64,000 nt of DNA, taken from the IMG/VR virus record IMGVR_UViG_3300032288_001804, positions 1 through 64,000 of that record; one strand, written 5' to 3'. The position numbers and the translations under genes were made by a program. Under the pieces are notes generated by a model, which was given only the letters and a program-made list of their open reading frames with translations, was not told the origin of the DNA and made no database searches. Source of the DNA: a virus. Below are positions 1 through 6,020 of this stretch, in pieces; the stretch's first letter is position 1, and each line of letters begins with the position of its first letter.

Positions 1-196
1 GTAACTCCTCTTAATCGTACCAGCTATACTATAATGGTATAGACGAACTTAATGAAACTGTTCTCATCGTATAGGAGATAGGGTTAGCTTTCCCGATGTC
101 ATTTAAAAAGGCAAAATGTGTTGATCCCTTGAGAAAGGATCTAGTTGGTGGGTCATCCAGTTATGACACAACACTGAGGACTTCTCATCCTCAAAT
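1..196. other. Structured non-coding leader upstream of the tRNA-like genes
   Basis: No open reading frame of note is seen. Several helices can be drawn by eye: a 6-bp hairpin CTATAC/GTATAG (24-29 with 37-42), GATCC/GGATC (123-127 with 137-141), a two-part hairpin GTTG/CAAC (144-147 with 169-172) enclosing GTCAT/ATGAC (152-156 with 163-167), and TGAGGA/TCCTCA (175-180 with 188-193). The run of hairpins just before two tRNA-like genes suggests a structured RNA, a decayed tRNA-type gene, or a processing leader. I could not match it to a known RNA family, and the left end may be cut by the window edge. The strand is not certain, though the neighbouring genes are on +. Confidence 0.4.
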
Positions 197-341
197 AGTC
201 AGGTGGCGGAATGGTAGACGCACCCAAAGTATGTGAGGGAAACATAATTATATAGATAGTTTACTGCCTTAAGGTAGTAAGTCCTGAAAGTTTAAACTTT
301 TAATTGTAAAAGTTATACAGGTTCGAATCCTGTCCTGACTG
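197..341 (+). tRNA. tRNA-Leu-like gene with about 60 extra central bases
   Basis: The ends are a convincing class II tRNA. The acceptor stem AGTCAGG (197-203) pairs perfectly with CCTGACT (334-340). The leucine-type D arm has GCG 206-208 pairing with CGC 219-221 around a GGTAGA loop. The T arm is ACAGG-TTCGAAT-CCTGT (317-333). CCA is not encoded. Between D and T arms there are 95 bases where about 35 are expected. That stretch holds a hairpin around TTAA (about 262-279), a possible UAA anticodon region, and a 7-bp AACTTTT/AAAAGTT hairpin (295-314) that could be the long variable arm. The gene may carry an insertion, or it may be a tRNA-like structure. The anticodon could not be fixed. Confidence 0.55.
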
Positions 342-411
342 CACTTATAGTGATGTATAGTCAATGAGTAATTGATTAAAACTATTGACACCTCGGAAAG
401 ACGAGGGACAT

Positions 412-528
412 AGGGGAAAGCGCAGGGCGCATAGGTTCATAAAGTGTCGGTAATCAAAACGAGTGAATAAGCAAAAGAAGCTCTGAGAGCAAAACACACC
501 TAAAGGGGTTCGACTCCCCTTTCCCTTG
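412..528 (+). tRNA. tRNA-like gene with a central insertion (possibly CAT anticodon)
   Basis: The acceptor AGGGGAA (412-418) pairs with TTCCCTT (521-527), with one G-T wobble. The T arm is AGGGG-TTCGACT-CCCCT (504-520). A very short D arm GCGC-AGG-GCGC lies at 420-430. TAGGT (432-436) can pair with ACCTA (498-502) as an anticodon-type stem around a loop containing CAT (438-440), but between them lies a roughly 54-base insert closed by GTGT/ACAC (444-447 with 494-497) that contains a GCTC/GAGC hairpin (480-490). Removing the insert would give a near-normal anticodon arm, but the variable loop would be almost absent. CCA is not encoded. A stable hairpin CCTCG/CGAGG (391-406) sits just upstream. 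Identity and function are uncertain. Confidence 0.45.
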
Positions 529-541
529 CTAATAATAACTT

Positions 542-745
542 ATGTTAAATAGATTACCAACTATTAAGGATAAGGTTGTATATACTAGAACTAAGCATCA
601 ATGTATATCCTGTGGTAATAAAATTCCTCCACAGAATTATATGAGATATATAACTTTTAGGTATCACCCACCCTTTACTGTATATGTATGCCGGGTATGT
701 AATGAGCAAGAGGCTCATAATTTACCAGAGGTAAAGATTAAATAA
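542..745 (+). CDS. Small zinc-ribbon protein
   Basis: This 67-aa protein has two CxxC pairs, CISCG near residue 22 and CRVC near residue 50, spaced as in a one-zinc ribbon. It is basic and has no other recognisable domain. It is the first protein gene after the tRNA-like region. Small zinc ribbons in phages often bind nucleic acid or host transcription proteins, but nothing here identifies a partner. The ATG start follows an AT-rich stretch without a clear Shine-Dalgarno sequence, as is usual in Bacteroidota phages. Confidence 0.65.
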   Translation: MLNRLPTIKDKVVYTRTKHQCISCGNKIPPQNYMRYITFRYHPPFTVYVCRVCNEQEAHNLPEVKIK

Positions 746-746
746 C

Positions 747-754
747 TATATTTG
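747..754 (+). promoter_or_regulatory. Possible Bacteroidota-type -7 element
   Basis: TATATTTG fits the Bacteroidota -7 consensus TAnnTTTG and lies in the 27-base gap before the GroES-like gene at 773. The -33 region has only TTTA (721-724), so the promoter call is weak. Transcription would start about 10 bases upstream of the next ATG. Confidence 0.3.
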
Positions 755-772
755 TAAAAACAAAAACCAATT

Positions 773-1045
773 ATGAAATTGCACGGAAAAAGAATTCTCA
801 TTGAGAAGCCTGTAAAACCTGAGTCTCAGGTATTATTAACAGCAGAATCTGAAGCTGCTATGGAACAAGAATGGATGAAGAGCTGGACTAAACTTAAAGT
901 ACATGCTACTGGATCTGAATGTACTAATGTACAACCAGGAGATTTGGTATATGTAGGAAACGCGTTAGCTAACTCTGAGATCATTGACATTGAGGGTAGC
1001 TTATACTTTCTTGTTAACGAAGCTGCAGTATGCATAACGTGGTAG
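773..1045 (+). CDS. GroES-like co-chaperonin
   Basis: At 90 aa this matches the size and order of GroES-type 10-kDa chaperonins. An N-terminal strand, GKRILIEKP, is followed by a glycine-poor loop region, then VQPGDLVYVGN in the place of the GroES turn VxxGDxVxF, and a C-terminal strand YFLVNEAAVCITW resembling the VLxMxExDILAxV end. Phage co-chaperonins such as T4 gp31 replace GroES in host GroEL to fold capsid protein, and that role is inferred here by analogy. It lies at the start of the early block; its end overlaps the next small gene by 16 bases. The call rests on pattern only. Confidence 0.5.
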   Translation: MKLHGKRILIEKPVKPESQVLLTAESEAAMEQEWMKSWTKLKVHATGSECTNVQPGDLVYVGNALANSEIIDIEGSLYFLVNEAAVCITW

Positions 1046-1203
1046 ACATATTAAAGGAACTAGCAGTGCAGATGGATAATCTGCGTAACAATAAAACAGT
1101 TCCTTATCTTAACCCCTATAAGGGTATAGATGATTGTGTTGATCTAGTTAACCGCAAAATACGTGAGCTTGAAAGAGAAAAGTCTAATCAAGAAAGTAAC
1201 TAG
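1030..1203 (+). CDS. Small hypothetical protein
   Basis: This 57-aa ORF begins MHNVVDILKELAVQMDNLR and ends in a charged helix rich in Glu, Lys and Arg. It starts inside the end of the GroES-like gene (ATG 1030) and ends (TAG 1201-1203) inside the start of the radical SAM gene, so the three genes are chained by overlaps. The C-terminal half is predicted helical. No family is recognised. Coding is supported mainly by the overlap pattern typical of phage operons and the lack of any alternative use for 1046-1162. Confidence 0.55.
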   Translation: MHNVVDILKELAVQMDNLRNNKTVPYLNPYKGIDDCVDLVNRKIRELEREKSNQESN

Positions 1204-1588
1204 AAAACAATTAAAGATTACTGAATCTGGCCGAAGCACGGACTTTATTGCTCCTAGCTTTGGCCACGGTTGTCTTTATAACTGTAGTTACTGTATAACA
1301 CCTGATACATTAATCAGGACCCCTTCTGGTTTAAGAAGGGCGGGAGAAATTCAGGAAGGAGATTCAATAATTTCTTTTTCCCTGGATACCTGGCAATTTG
1401 AAACAGATCTAGTTTCTGCAGTTGGTGAACGGGATACTGATGAACTTTATGTAATCTCAATAGGTTCAAGAACTGTGAATGTAACTGCTGAGCATCCTTT
1501 CTATACAAAGAATAGAGGTTGGGTAGAAGCAAAAGATCTAACTGTAGATGATGAACTGCTTTATGATACTGATGATTTAGACCAATAA
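1163..1588 (+). CDS. Radical SAM (SplB-like) N-terminal part fused to N-terminal half of a split intein
   Basis: The start is GTG 1163; no ATG is available. Residues 1-43 are the N-extein and contain GHGCLYNCSY, the first two cysteines of a radical SAM CX3CX2C cluster. Residue 44 (Cys, 1292-1294) begins an intein. CITPDTLIRT is the block A splice motif, and VTAEHPFYTKNRGW with downstream L..DDELL is block B with its TxxH-type histidine. The reading frame stops at 1588 after about 98 intein residues, the usual size of an N-intein half. The missing C-intein and C-extein lie in the gene starting at 2137. The ligated product would read GCLYNCSY-CYMKRH, restoring the third cluster cysteine as the +1 splice residue. 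Trans-splicing is inferred from these motifs. Confidence 0.85.
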   Translation: MSLKEKSLIKKVTRKQLKITESGRSTDFIAPSFGHGCLYNCSYCITPDTLIRTPSGLRRAGEIQEGDSIISFSLDTWQFETDLVSAVGERDTDELYVISIGSRTVNVTAEHPFYTKNRGWVEAKDLTVDDELLYDTDDLDQ

Positions 1589-2138
1589 TATTATTGGTAT
1601 CATAAACGTCTATGTTTGCTAAAGCACAGAACCACCTAGGTAATATATGGTGGTAGTCAATGTTATCAGTTAAACCTGATAAAGCACATTCTTTAAAGTC
1701 TAACTGCTTTTTAAGTTTTAACCAGCTACCATCTGTGTAATCTGTGCTTGGAGCATTGCCGTGTATATAGTTAGGATTACCCTTACCTTTATACATAGTA
1801 GATATAGTCCTGCCTTGCTGCTTCTTACCAAGACCTTGTATTCTGCAATGAGTACAATAACCGGCACGAGCTTTAGATTTAGGACTTTGTTCACCGCAGG
1901 TTTTACATATGACCCATTTAGTACTAGCAGATGGTAATGTTTTATCAATAGTAAAAAGGCTACCTTCAAACTTCTTCATAGTTCTGAAGTCCTTGTTATA
2001 AAACTTACCAGCTTCTTGAAAGGTTCTAAACATAGGTTTAGTATCTTGGCTAAATAAAGATGTATAATTTTTTTCACAGGTATCATTGCAATAGGTTGTA
2101 TCCTTTTTTGTAATTTTACCACAATATAAACAGTTCAT
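1314..2138 (-). CDS. HNH homing endonuclease, antisense inside the fractured intein gene
   Basis: This gene is read leftward between and over the two intein halves. The chosen start (CAT 2136-2138) gives MNCLYCGK; a longer upstream ORF would only be antisense to the C-intein. Two zinc-ribbon pairs lie in the N-terminal part (CLYC...CNDTC and CKTC...CTHC). The nuclease core is DYHHILPRW followed by NNIIGLNHQYHKAVHH, a His-His/Asn/His HNH pattern. Its ATG shares bases with the ATG of the C-intein gene at CATG 2136-2139. The HNH motif and about 90 further codons run antisense to the N-intein half up to 1314; whether this tail is needed is unclear. Free-standing endonucleases between split-intein halves are known to spread such fractured genes. 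Confidence 0.8.
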   Translation of the reverse strand: MNCLYCGKITKKDTTYCNDTCEKNYTSLFSQDTKPMFRTFQEAGKFYNKDFRTMKKFEGSLFTIDKTLPSASTKWVICKTCGEQSPKSKARAGYCTHCRIQGLGKKQQGRTISTMYKGKGNPNYIHGNAPSTDYTDGSWLKLKKQLDFKECALSGLTDNIDYHHILPRWFCALANIDVYDTNNIIGLNHQYHKAVHHLQLDLLLLPNLYSLYRKDAQQLHSQFLNLLRLHKVHQYPVHQLQKLDLFQIARYPGKKKLLNLLPEFLPPFLNQKGS

Positions 2139-3015
2139 GAATCTTGAATTTAAAAAGATAACTTCTATTAATAAGATAAGTAAAAATTCTAAGGTTGTCA
2201 ACTTTTCTGTAAAAAATAATGAGAACTACTTTGCAAATGGTGTGTTAACTCATAACTGTTATATGAAACGCCACCGTCCTACGGGAGTACAGGTGGCAGA
2301 TAATGTAGATGATGTATTAGCTGCTATAACTGAGCACTACGTGGACAATGTTTATTCAGATTGGTATAACCAAAATAAGCCTAATCAAACTGATGACCAT
2401 TATATAACCTATGATATAGGTAGTAATGAAGATCTTGCTTTGCATGCTAAGTACTATGATATAGACCATATTTTTAGAACTACATATGGAAGAAGTCATC
2501 TTAAATTCTCGTTTGCTACTAAGTATGTGAACTATGATTTACCTGATGTTTCTGCTAGTATTAGAATTAGGTTTAGTCTTATGCCGCAGAAGTATTCGGA
2601 TGTGCTAGAGCCCGAGACCAGTTCTATTATAGAAAGGATCCAGGCTATAGATAAGTTTATAGATAAGGGTTATGAGGTCCACATTAACTTTAGCCCTGTT
2701 GTAGTAACAGATACTTGGCTAGATGATTACCGAGATTTGTTTATGCTTGTAGATGAGCATGTTACAAATAAGGATAAAGTAAAGTGTGAGGTTATATTTC
2801 TTACCCATAATGAAAAGAAGCATGCGTATAACCTACTGAATAATATCTCCGGCGAGGATATGCTATGGACTCCTGAGATTCAGGAAGATAAGATATCTGG
2901 TAATGGTGAAAAGAATATTAGGTACAAGCATGTGCTAAAGAGAGAGTATATTAATCAGTTTAAAGCACTGCATGATATACTGATACCTTGGTGTACAATA
3001 CGTTATATTTTCTGA
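2137..3015 (+). CDS. C-terminal half of split intein fused to radical SAM (SplB-like) C-terminal part
   Basis: The first 40 residues are a C-intein. VVNFSVKNNENYFANGVL is block F and the following THN|C is block G, with the terminal Asn at residue 40 and the +1 nucleophile Cys 41 (2257-2259). The C-extein (252 aa) begins CYMKRHRPTG and continues with SPL-type signatures such as IRFSLMPQ and GYEVHINFSPVV. Joined to the 43-aa N-extein it gives a protein of about 295 aa similar in layout to spore photoproduct lyase and related radical SAM DNA-repair enzymes, which reverse thymine dimers using an iron-sulfur cluster and S-adenosylmethionine. Substrate is not provable from sequence. The stop at 3013-3015 abuts the next gene. 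Confidence 0.8.
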   Translation: MNLEFKKITSINKISKNSKVVNFSVKNNENYFANGVLTHNCYMKRHRPTGVQVADNVDDVLAAITEHYVDNVYSDWYNQNKPNQTDDHYITYDIGSNEDLALHAKYYDIDHIFRTTYGRSHLKFSFATKYVNYDLPDVSASIRIRFSLMPQKYSDVLEPETSSIIERIQAIDKFIDKGYEVHINFSPVVVTDTWLDDYRDLFMLVDEHVTNKDKVKCEVIFLTHNEKKHAYNLLNNISGEDMLWTPEIQEDKISGNGEKNIRYKHVLKREYINQFKALHDILIPWCTIRYIF

Positions 3016-3016
3016 T

Positions 3017-3325
3017 ATGAAAACAAGTTATAGAAACAGGCATGGTGATGTAATCACCTTTGAGAAAAAAGATAATGTAATAGAGATGACTGGTTTTGGT
3101 GAACACTTCCGCTTAGGAGGATGGCCCAGTGAAAAAGGGTTTCCTAACTATAAGTTTTCTATGATAGACCCTAGCGGTGGACCATACATTACTGCGCAAG
3201 CAGAGTGGCATGGTGAAGAGATGAGCGGTACAGATATGGGAGATTTCCTATATGACTGGCAAGGTCTTAAAATAGAATACATTACAGTAGAAGAAGGGTT
3301 AGCTAAATTACATTTATGTCATTGA
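3017..3325 (+). CDS. Hypothetical protein
   Basis: This 102-aa protein has a mixed beta-rich composition with many aromatic residues and glycines (for example FGEHFRLGGWPSEKGFPNYKF). It has no signal peptide or membrane segment. It starts one base after the stop of the radical SAM gene and its end overlaps the next start by 10 bases, so it is part of the same transcript. I recognise no family. Confidence 0.6.
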   Translation: MKTSYRNRHGDVITFEKKDNVIEMTGFGEHFRLGGWPSEKGFPNYKFSMIDPSGGPYITAQAEWHGEEMSGTDMGDFLYDWQGLKIEYITVEEGLAKLHLCH

Positions 3326-3657
3326 CAAAAGAAGAAGAGGAAAGAATCAAGATTGCTAATCTTGTAGTGTGGCTGCAGATGTGTGTATTTGCAGCAGATG
3401 AGACCATGAATATTACATGGTTTAATAGGCATAAGACCAAGTATGCTTTAAATAACTTTAGTGATACCGTTGTTAAAGAACATGGTAGACTACTGAAAGC
3501 ATTCTGGGATATGCCTGAACAAATAGATATGCCTAATGTGTGTAACAGGCTATCTGAATTTGCGGAACTCATAACCCACATGGATTATGCAGAGATGCAG
3601 GACGTAGTAGAATTAATTAAAAATTATTTAAAAGAAAAAAGAAATGGAAACACTTGA
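3316..3657 (+). CDS. Hypothetical helical protein
   Basis: This 113-aa protein is mostly alpha-helical by composition, with no membrane segment and no known motif. ATG 3316 overlaps the preceding stop and its own end overlaps the next gene (3644) by 14 bases. The stretch NCDRL/ITHMDYAEMQDVVELI-like C-terminal helices look like a small helical bundle. Function is not known. Confidence 0.6.
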   Translation: MSLTKEEEERIKIANLVVWLQMCVFAADETMNITWFNRHKTKYALNNFSDTVVKEHGRLLKAFWDMPEQIDMPNVCNRLSEFAELITHMDYAEMQDVVELIKNYLKEKRNGNT

Positions 3658-3943
3658 TGTGTGTGCAATTGCATTTTGTACCTATGCCGTAGGTATGCTA
3701 GTAGGACTTCTTATTAATAATAAGAAGATTAAGAATCTTCAAGAAGAGGTAGCTGCGGTAGATAACTCTTACATGGACTTATTAGATAAGTACATGGTGT
3801 TATTTAGTTCACATAAAAATCTTATTTCAGCTAGATCTAAGACTATTAGACGTGGACCTGGAAGACCTAAAGGAAGTAAAAATAAACCTAAACAAGATGG
3901 CAAACCAACTACCCGTAAGTATACGCGCAAAAGTAGTAAATAA
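3644..3943 (+). CDS. Membrane-anchored AT-hook protein
   Basis: The 99-aa product combines an N-terminal hydrophobic segment (about residues 7-24, AIAFCTYAVGMLVGLL), a short coiled-coil region (about 30-50), and a strongly basic tail. The tail contains GPGRPKGSKNKP, a good match to the AT-hook core GRP that binds the minor groove of AT-rich DNA. The layout suggests a small inner-membrane protein with a cytoplasmic DNA-binding tail, which could tether phage DNA or replication complexes to the membrane. That role is inference. It overlaps both neighbours. Confidence 0.65.
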   Translation: METLDVCAIAFCTYAVGMLVGLLINNKKIKNLQEEVAAVDNSYMDLLDKYMVLFSSHKNLISARSKTIRRGPGRPKGSKNKPKQDGKPTTRKYTRKSSK

Positions 3944-4271
3944 GAACTTAGAGATAGATCCTTTGGGGTCTGCTAAGCTAGGCTTATTTATTAAAGGATT
4001 ACAAGAAGGTGAAACAGTTATTATCACCTATGAAGTTCAAACTGAAGATGCTAGCTATGCTCAAATAAGCAAAGTACATAAGCATATTCGCGAACTTGCT
4101 AACTATACTGGAGACTCATTTGAAGATATGAAGCTTCAAGTTAAGTTGCGTGCAGGACTTTGCACTGACACTAACTGTAAGTCATTTTCGGAATGTGATA
4201 AAGAAGAATTATCTATGGCTATTCAGGCTTCGATTGAGATTGGGGAGCTTGTGGGTTTTTCTCTGTATTAA
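3897..4271 (+). CDS. Hypothetical protein, weakly NinB-like
   Basis: I chose ATG 3897 (MANQLPVSIRAKV) rather than the upstream in-frame start at 3852, which is fully antiparallel in purpose with the AT-hook tail. The 124-aa product has a beta-rich N-terminus (GETVIITYEVQTEDAS) then a helical part, and a C-terminal SFSECDKEELSMAIQASIEIGE pattern that recalls the end of NinB-type recombination proteins, where an ST-rich strand precedes a helix. The match is weak. The 3' end overlaps a convergent gene on the other strand by about 53 bases. Confidence 0.55.
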   Translation: MANQLPVSIRAKVVNKNLEIDPLGSAKLGLFIKGLQEGETVIITYEVQTEDASYAQISKVHKHIRELANYTGDSFEDMKLQVKLRAGLCTDTNCKSFSECDKEELSMAIQASIEIGELVGFSLY

Positions 4272-4566
4272 CCCGTTCTCCAGTTTCAATATCTATTTCA
4301 ATTTCTTCCATTAGACCTTGTTCTTCAGCAAGGTCTTCTAGGAAGATTTGAAATGCCATGACGGTATATATATGATAGGCTAGCGGGGTTTCTTGCTTGC
4401 CTTCTTTTATATCCTCCATGATTTGCTTAAAGTGCTCTTTATCTTTGTATTCAAAGTGTTCACCGAGCATTTTATTAAATCTATAATAGAAAATACCGGG
4501 TATTTCAGCTTTGATAACTTTACTCTTATCAATGATTTTTACCTTTTGGGTTTTCTTTTCAGACAT
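4219..4566 (-). CDS. Isolated leftward gene, hypothetical acidic protein
   Basis: This is one of only two minus-strand genes inside the rightward block. Using ATG 4566 (MSEKKTQKVKII) the product is 115 aa, helical, with an acidic centre and a disordered C-terminal tail ending NPQAPQSQSKPE. The longer upstream ORF would run over the start of the UDG gene, so I discount it. It starts 24 bases from the divergent UDG start and ends 53 bases inside the preceding gene. Its position suggests a separately regulated product such as a repressor or late accessory protein, but it has no DNA-binding motif that I can see. Confidence 0.6.
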   Translation of the reverse strand: MSEKKTQKVKIIDKSKVIKAEIPGIFYYRFNKMLGEHFEYKDKEHFKQIMEDIKEGKQETPLAYHIYTVMAFQIFLEDLAEEQGLMEEIEIDIETGERVNTEKNPQAPQSQSKPE

Positions 4567-4590
4567 AATAATTTTATTTGTAACAAACTT

Positions 4591-5292
4591 ATGACTCAAG
4601 AAGTTAACATACAAGAAATTAGTCAAAAACTTTATGATAAGGTAAGAGACAAAGGATGGAATAAACTTCGCACTTTTTTATTATCATCTGATATGGATGA
4701 TATCTTAGAAAAATTAGTGAAAGAAGTTGAGCAAGGTAAACGCTTTACTCCTCCTGTTAAAAGTCTATTTACCGCTTTGGAAAAATGCCCTATAGATAAC
4801 GTTAGAGTAGTTATTATAGGACAAGATCCCTATCCACAATTAGGTGTTGCGGATGGTATTGCGTTTAGTTGTGGCAATACAGGTAAGATTGAGAAATCAT
4901 TACAGTATATGCATAGTTCAATTAAAGATACTGTTGATGCGGAATATGTAGGAAGTCCTGATTTGTCCCCTTGGGTGGAGCAGGGTGTGCTTATGTTAAA
5001 CTCAGCATTAACTACAACTATTGGCAAACCAGGTACGCACCAAGAATTGTGGCAACCGTTTATGGCCTATCTCCTAGATATACTGACTCATCATAAAGAT
5101 GGTTTAGTATATGTATTTTTAGGTAAGAAAGCGCAAGAATTTGCTGATATGGTACCAGATAGCAATCACAAGATTATGGTATCACATCCTGCTAGTGCTG
5201 CATATAATGGAAGTAAGTGGGACTGTAACGACATGTGGAATAAAATTAATAAACACCTAGAAGAAAATGGTCAATCCCCTATATCCTGGTAG
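4591..5292 (+). CDS. ung: Uracil-DNA glycosylase (family 1)
   Basis: The product (233 aa from ATG 4591, MTQEVNIQEISQ) matches the size of bacterial Ung. The water-activating motif appears as VVIIGQDPYP with the catalytic Asp, followed by ADGIAFS. The C-terminal uracil-binding loop is SHPASAAYNG with the key His, in place of HPSPLSA. It removes uracil from DNA, initiating base-excision repair, and is common in crAss-like phages. The longer ORF to 4393 is antisense to the leftward gene and is not used. Its end overlaps the next gene by 26 bases. Confidence 0.93.
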   Translation: MTQEVNIQEISQKLYDKVRDKGWNKLRTFLLSSDMDDILEKLVKEVEQGKRFTPPVKSLFTALEKCPIDNVRVVIIGQDPYPQLGVADGIAFSCGNTGKIEKSLQYMHSSIKDTVDAEYVGSPDLSPWVEQGVLMLNSALTTTIGKPGTHQELWQPFMAYLLDILTHHKDGLVYVFLGKKAQEFADMVPDSNHKIMVSHPASAAYNGSKWDCNDMWNKINKHLEENGQSPISW

Positions 5293-5566
5293 AATTAAGA
5301 TAAAAACTGTACTAGACCCAAGATTTGGTGAAGTGCATTTTGAAATAGAAGGAAGTAATATTAAGAACAAATGCCTATATGATGCGTTATCTGATTATGG
5401 TGTTAACTTAGAAAGAGCTAAAGAAATCTCTGAAGATCTAGCTAAAGATACCAATAGTGGAAAGTATTATCATATGGAGCTAATAGACTATGTAACAAAT
5501 GGCAGAAAGCGACGTGAAGAAGTTGAGGAAAAGTATTCGGGAGGATCTAGCTCAACTAAACTATGA
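5267..5566 (+). CDS. Hypothetical protein
   Basis: This 99-aa protein starts inside the end of ung and ends 68 bases inside the next gene. The N-terminal half is strand-rich (IKIKTVLDPRFGEVHFEIEG) and the C-terminal half is helical and charged, ending in a serine-glycine-rich tail. No family is recognised. Its long overlap with the DnaA-like gene may mean coupled translation. Confidence 0.55.
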   Translation: MVNPLYPGRIKIKTVLDPRFGEVHFEIEGSNIKNKCLYDALSDYGVNLERAKEISEDLAKDTNSGKYYHMELIDYVTNGRKRREEVEEKYSGGSSSTKL

Positions 5567-6020
5567 TTTAAACTTAGCAGTAGGTAAATTTTTTAATAAC
5601 ATCCAAGCTAATCTAAACAAGTATGATAAATACATTGGTGAGATTAATGCTCTTGTACCTGGTGTAGATAGCTTTAAAGTTATTATAGATCTGGCCGAAG
5701 AGTTGTATCCTGATGATTCTCCTTTCACAAAGAAGATGAAGTATCGTGGTACACAAACTGTTATTATTCGACAAGCTTGTTATTTAATAGGTGTAGAACT
5801 TGGTTTAAGTTATTCCCATATGGTAAGAGTACTCAATGATTTACACGGAGAAAAGGTTACACATCACGCTACTATGTTACATGGTGCTAATAAAACCCGG
5901 ACTGCCTTGGAGATTAAAGATAAGGCCGTATTACCTATATGGAGTAATCTTATGGCTTCTCTTCAGGAAAAACAAATAAAGAAATCATTTGTATCTTTAG
6001 CCCCTATAGATAAGCTATGA
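5499..6020 (+). CDS. DnaA domain IV-like DNA-binding protein
   Basis: The 173-aa product ends in a region resembling the origin-binding domain IV of DnaA. RQACYLIGVELGLSYSHM parallels the RQiamYL..e.t..s helices and VTHHATMLHGANKT parallels the signature RDHTTVLHACRKI. The N-terminal 80 residues are helical and lack the AAA+ ATPase of real DnaA. This suggests an origin-binding or helicase-recruiting protein that keeps only the DNA-reading domain. Its position directly before a putative loader gene and the helicase supports a role in replication initiation. Confidence 0.65.
   Translation: MAESDVKKLRKSIREDLAQLNYDLNLAVGKFFNNIQANLNKYDKYIGEINALVPGVDSFKVIIDLAEELYPDDSPFTKKMKYRGTQTVIIRQACYLIGVELGLSYSHMVRVLNDLHGEKVTHHATMLHGANKTRTALEIKDKAVLPIWSNLMASLQEKQIKKSFVSLAPIDKL

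Noticed and set aside
197-341. Classic group I intron in the tRNA-Leu-like gene
   Set aside because: The extra sequence is about 60 bases, too short for a group I core, and I saw no conserved core motifs.
1718-1969. Minus-strand ORF of 83 aa within the HNH gene
   Set aside because: It lies in another frame of the HNH gene, has no domain, and the HNH motifs fully explain this DNA.
2139-2201. Upstream extension of the HNH gene
   Set aside because: It would be antisense to the conserved C-intein motif, and a natural start with the zinc ribbon follows at 2138.
4393-4590. N-terminal extension of uracil-DNA glycosylase
   Set aside because: The added residues are hydrophobic and antisense to the leftward gene; Ung proteins start near MTQEVNIQ.
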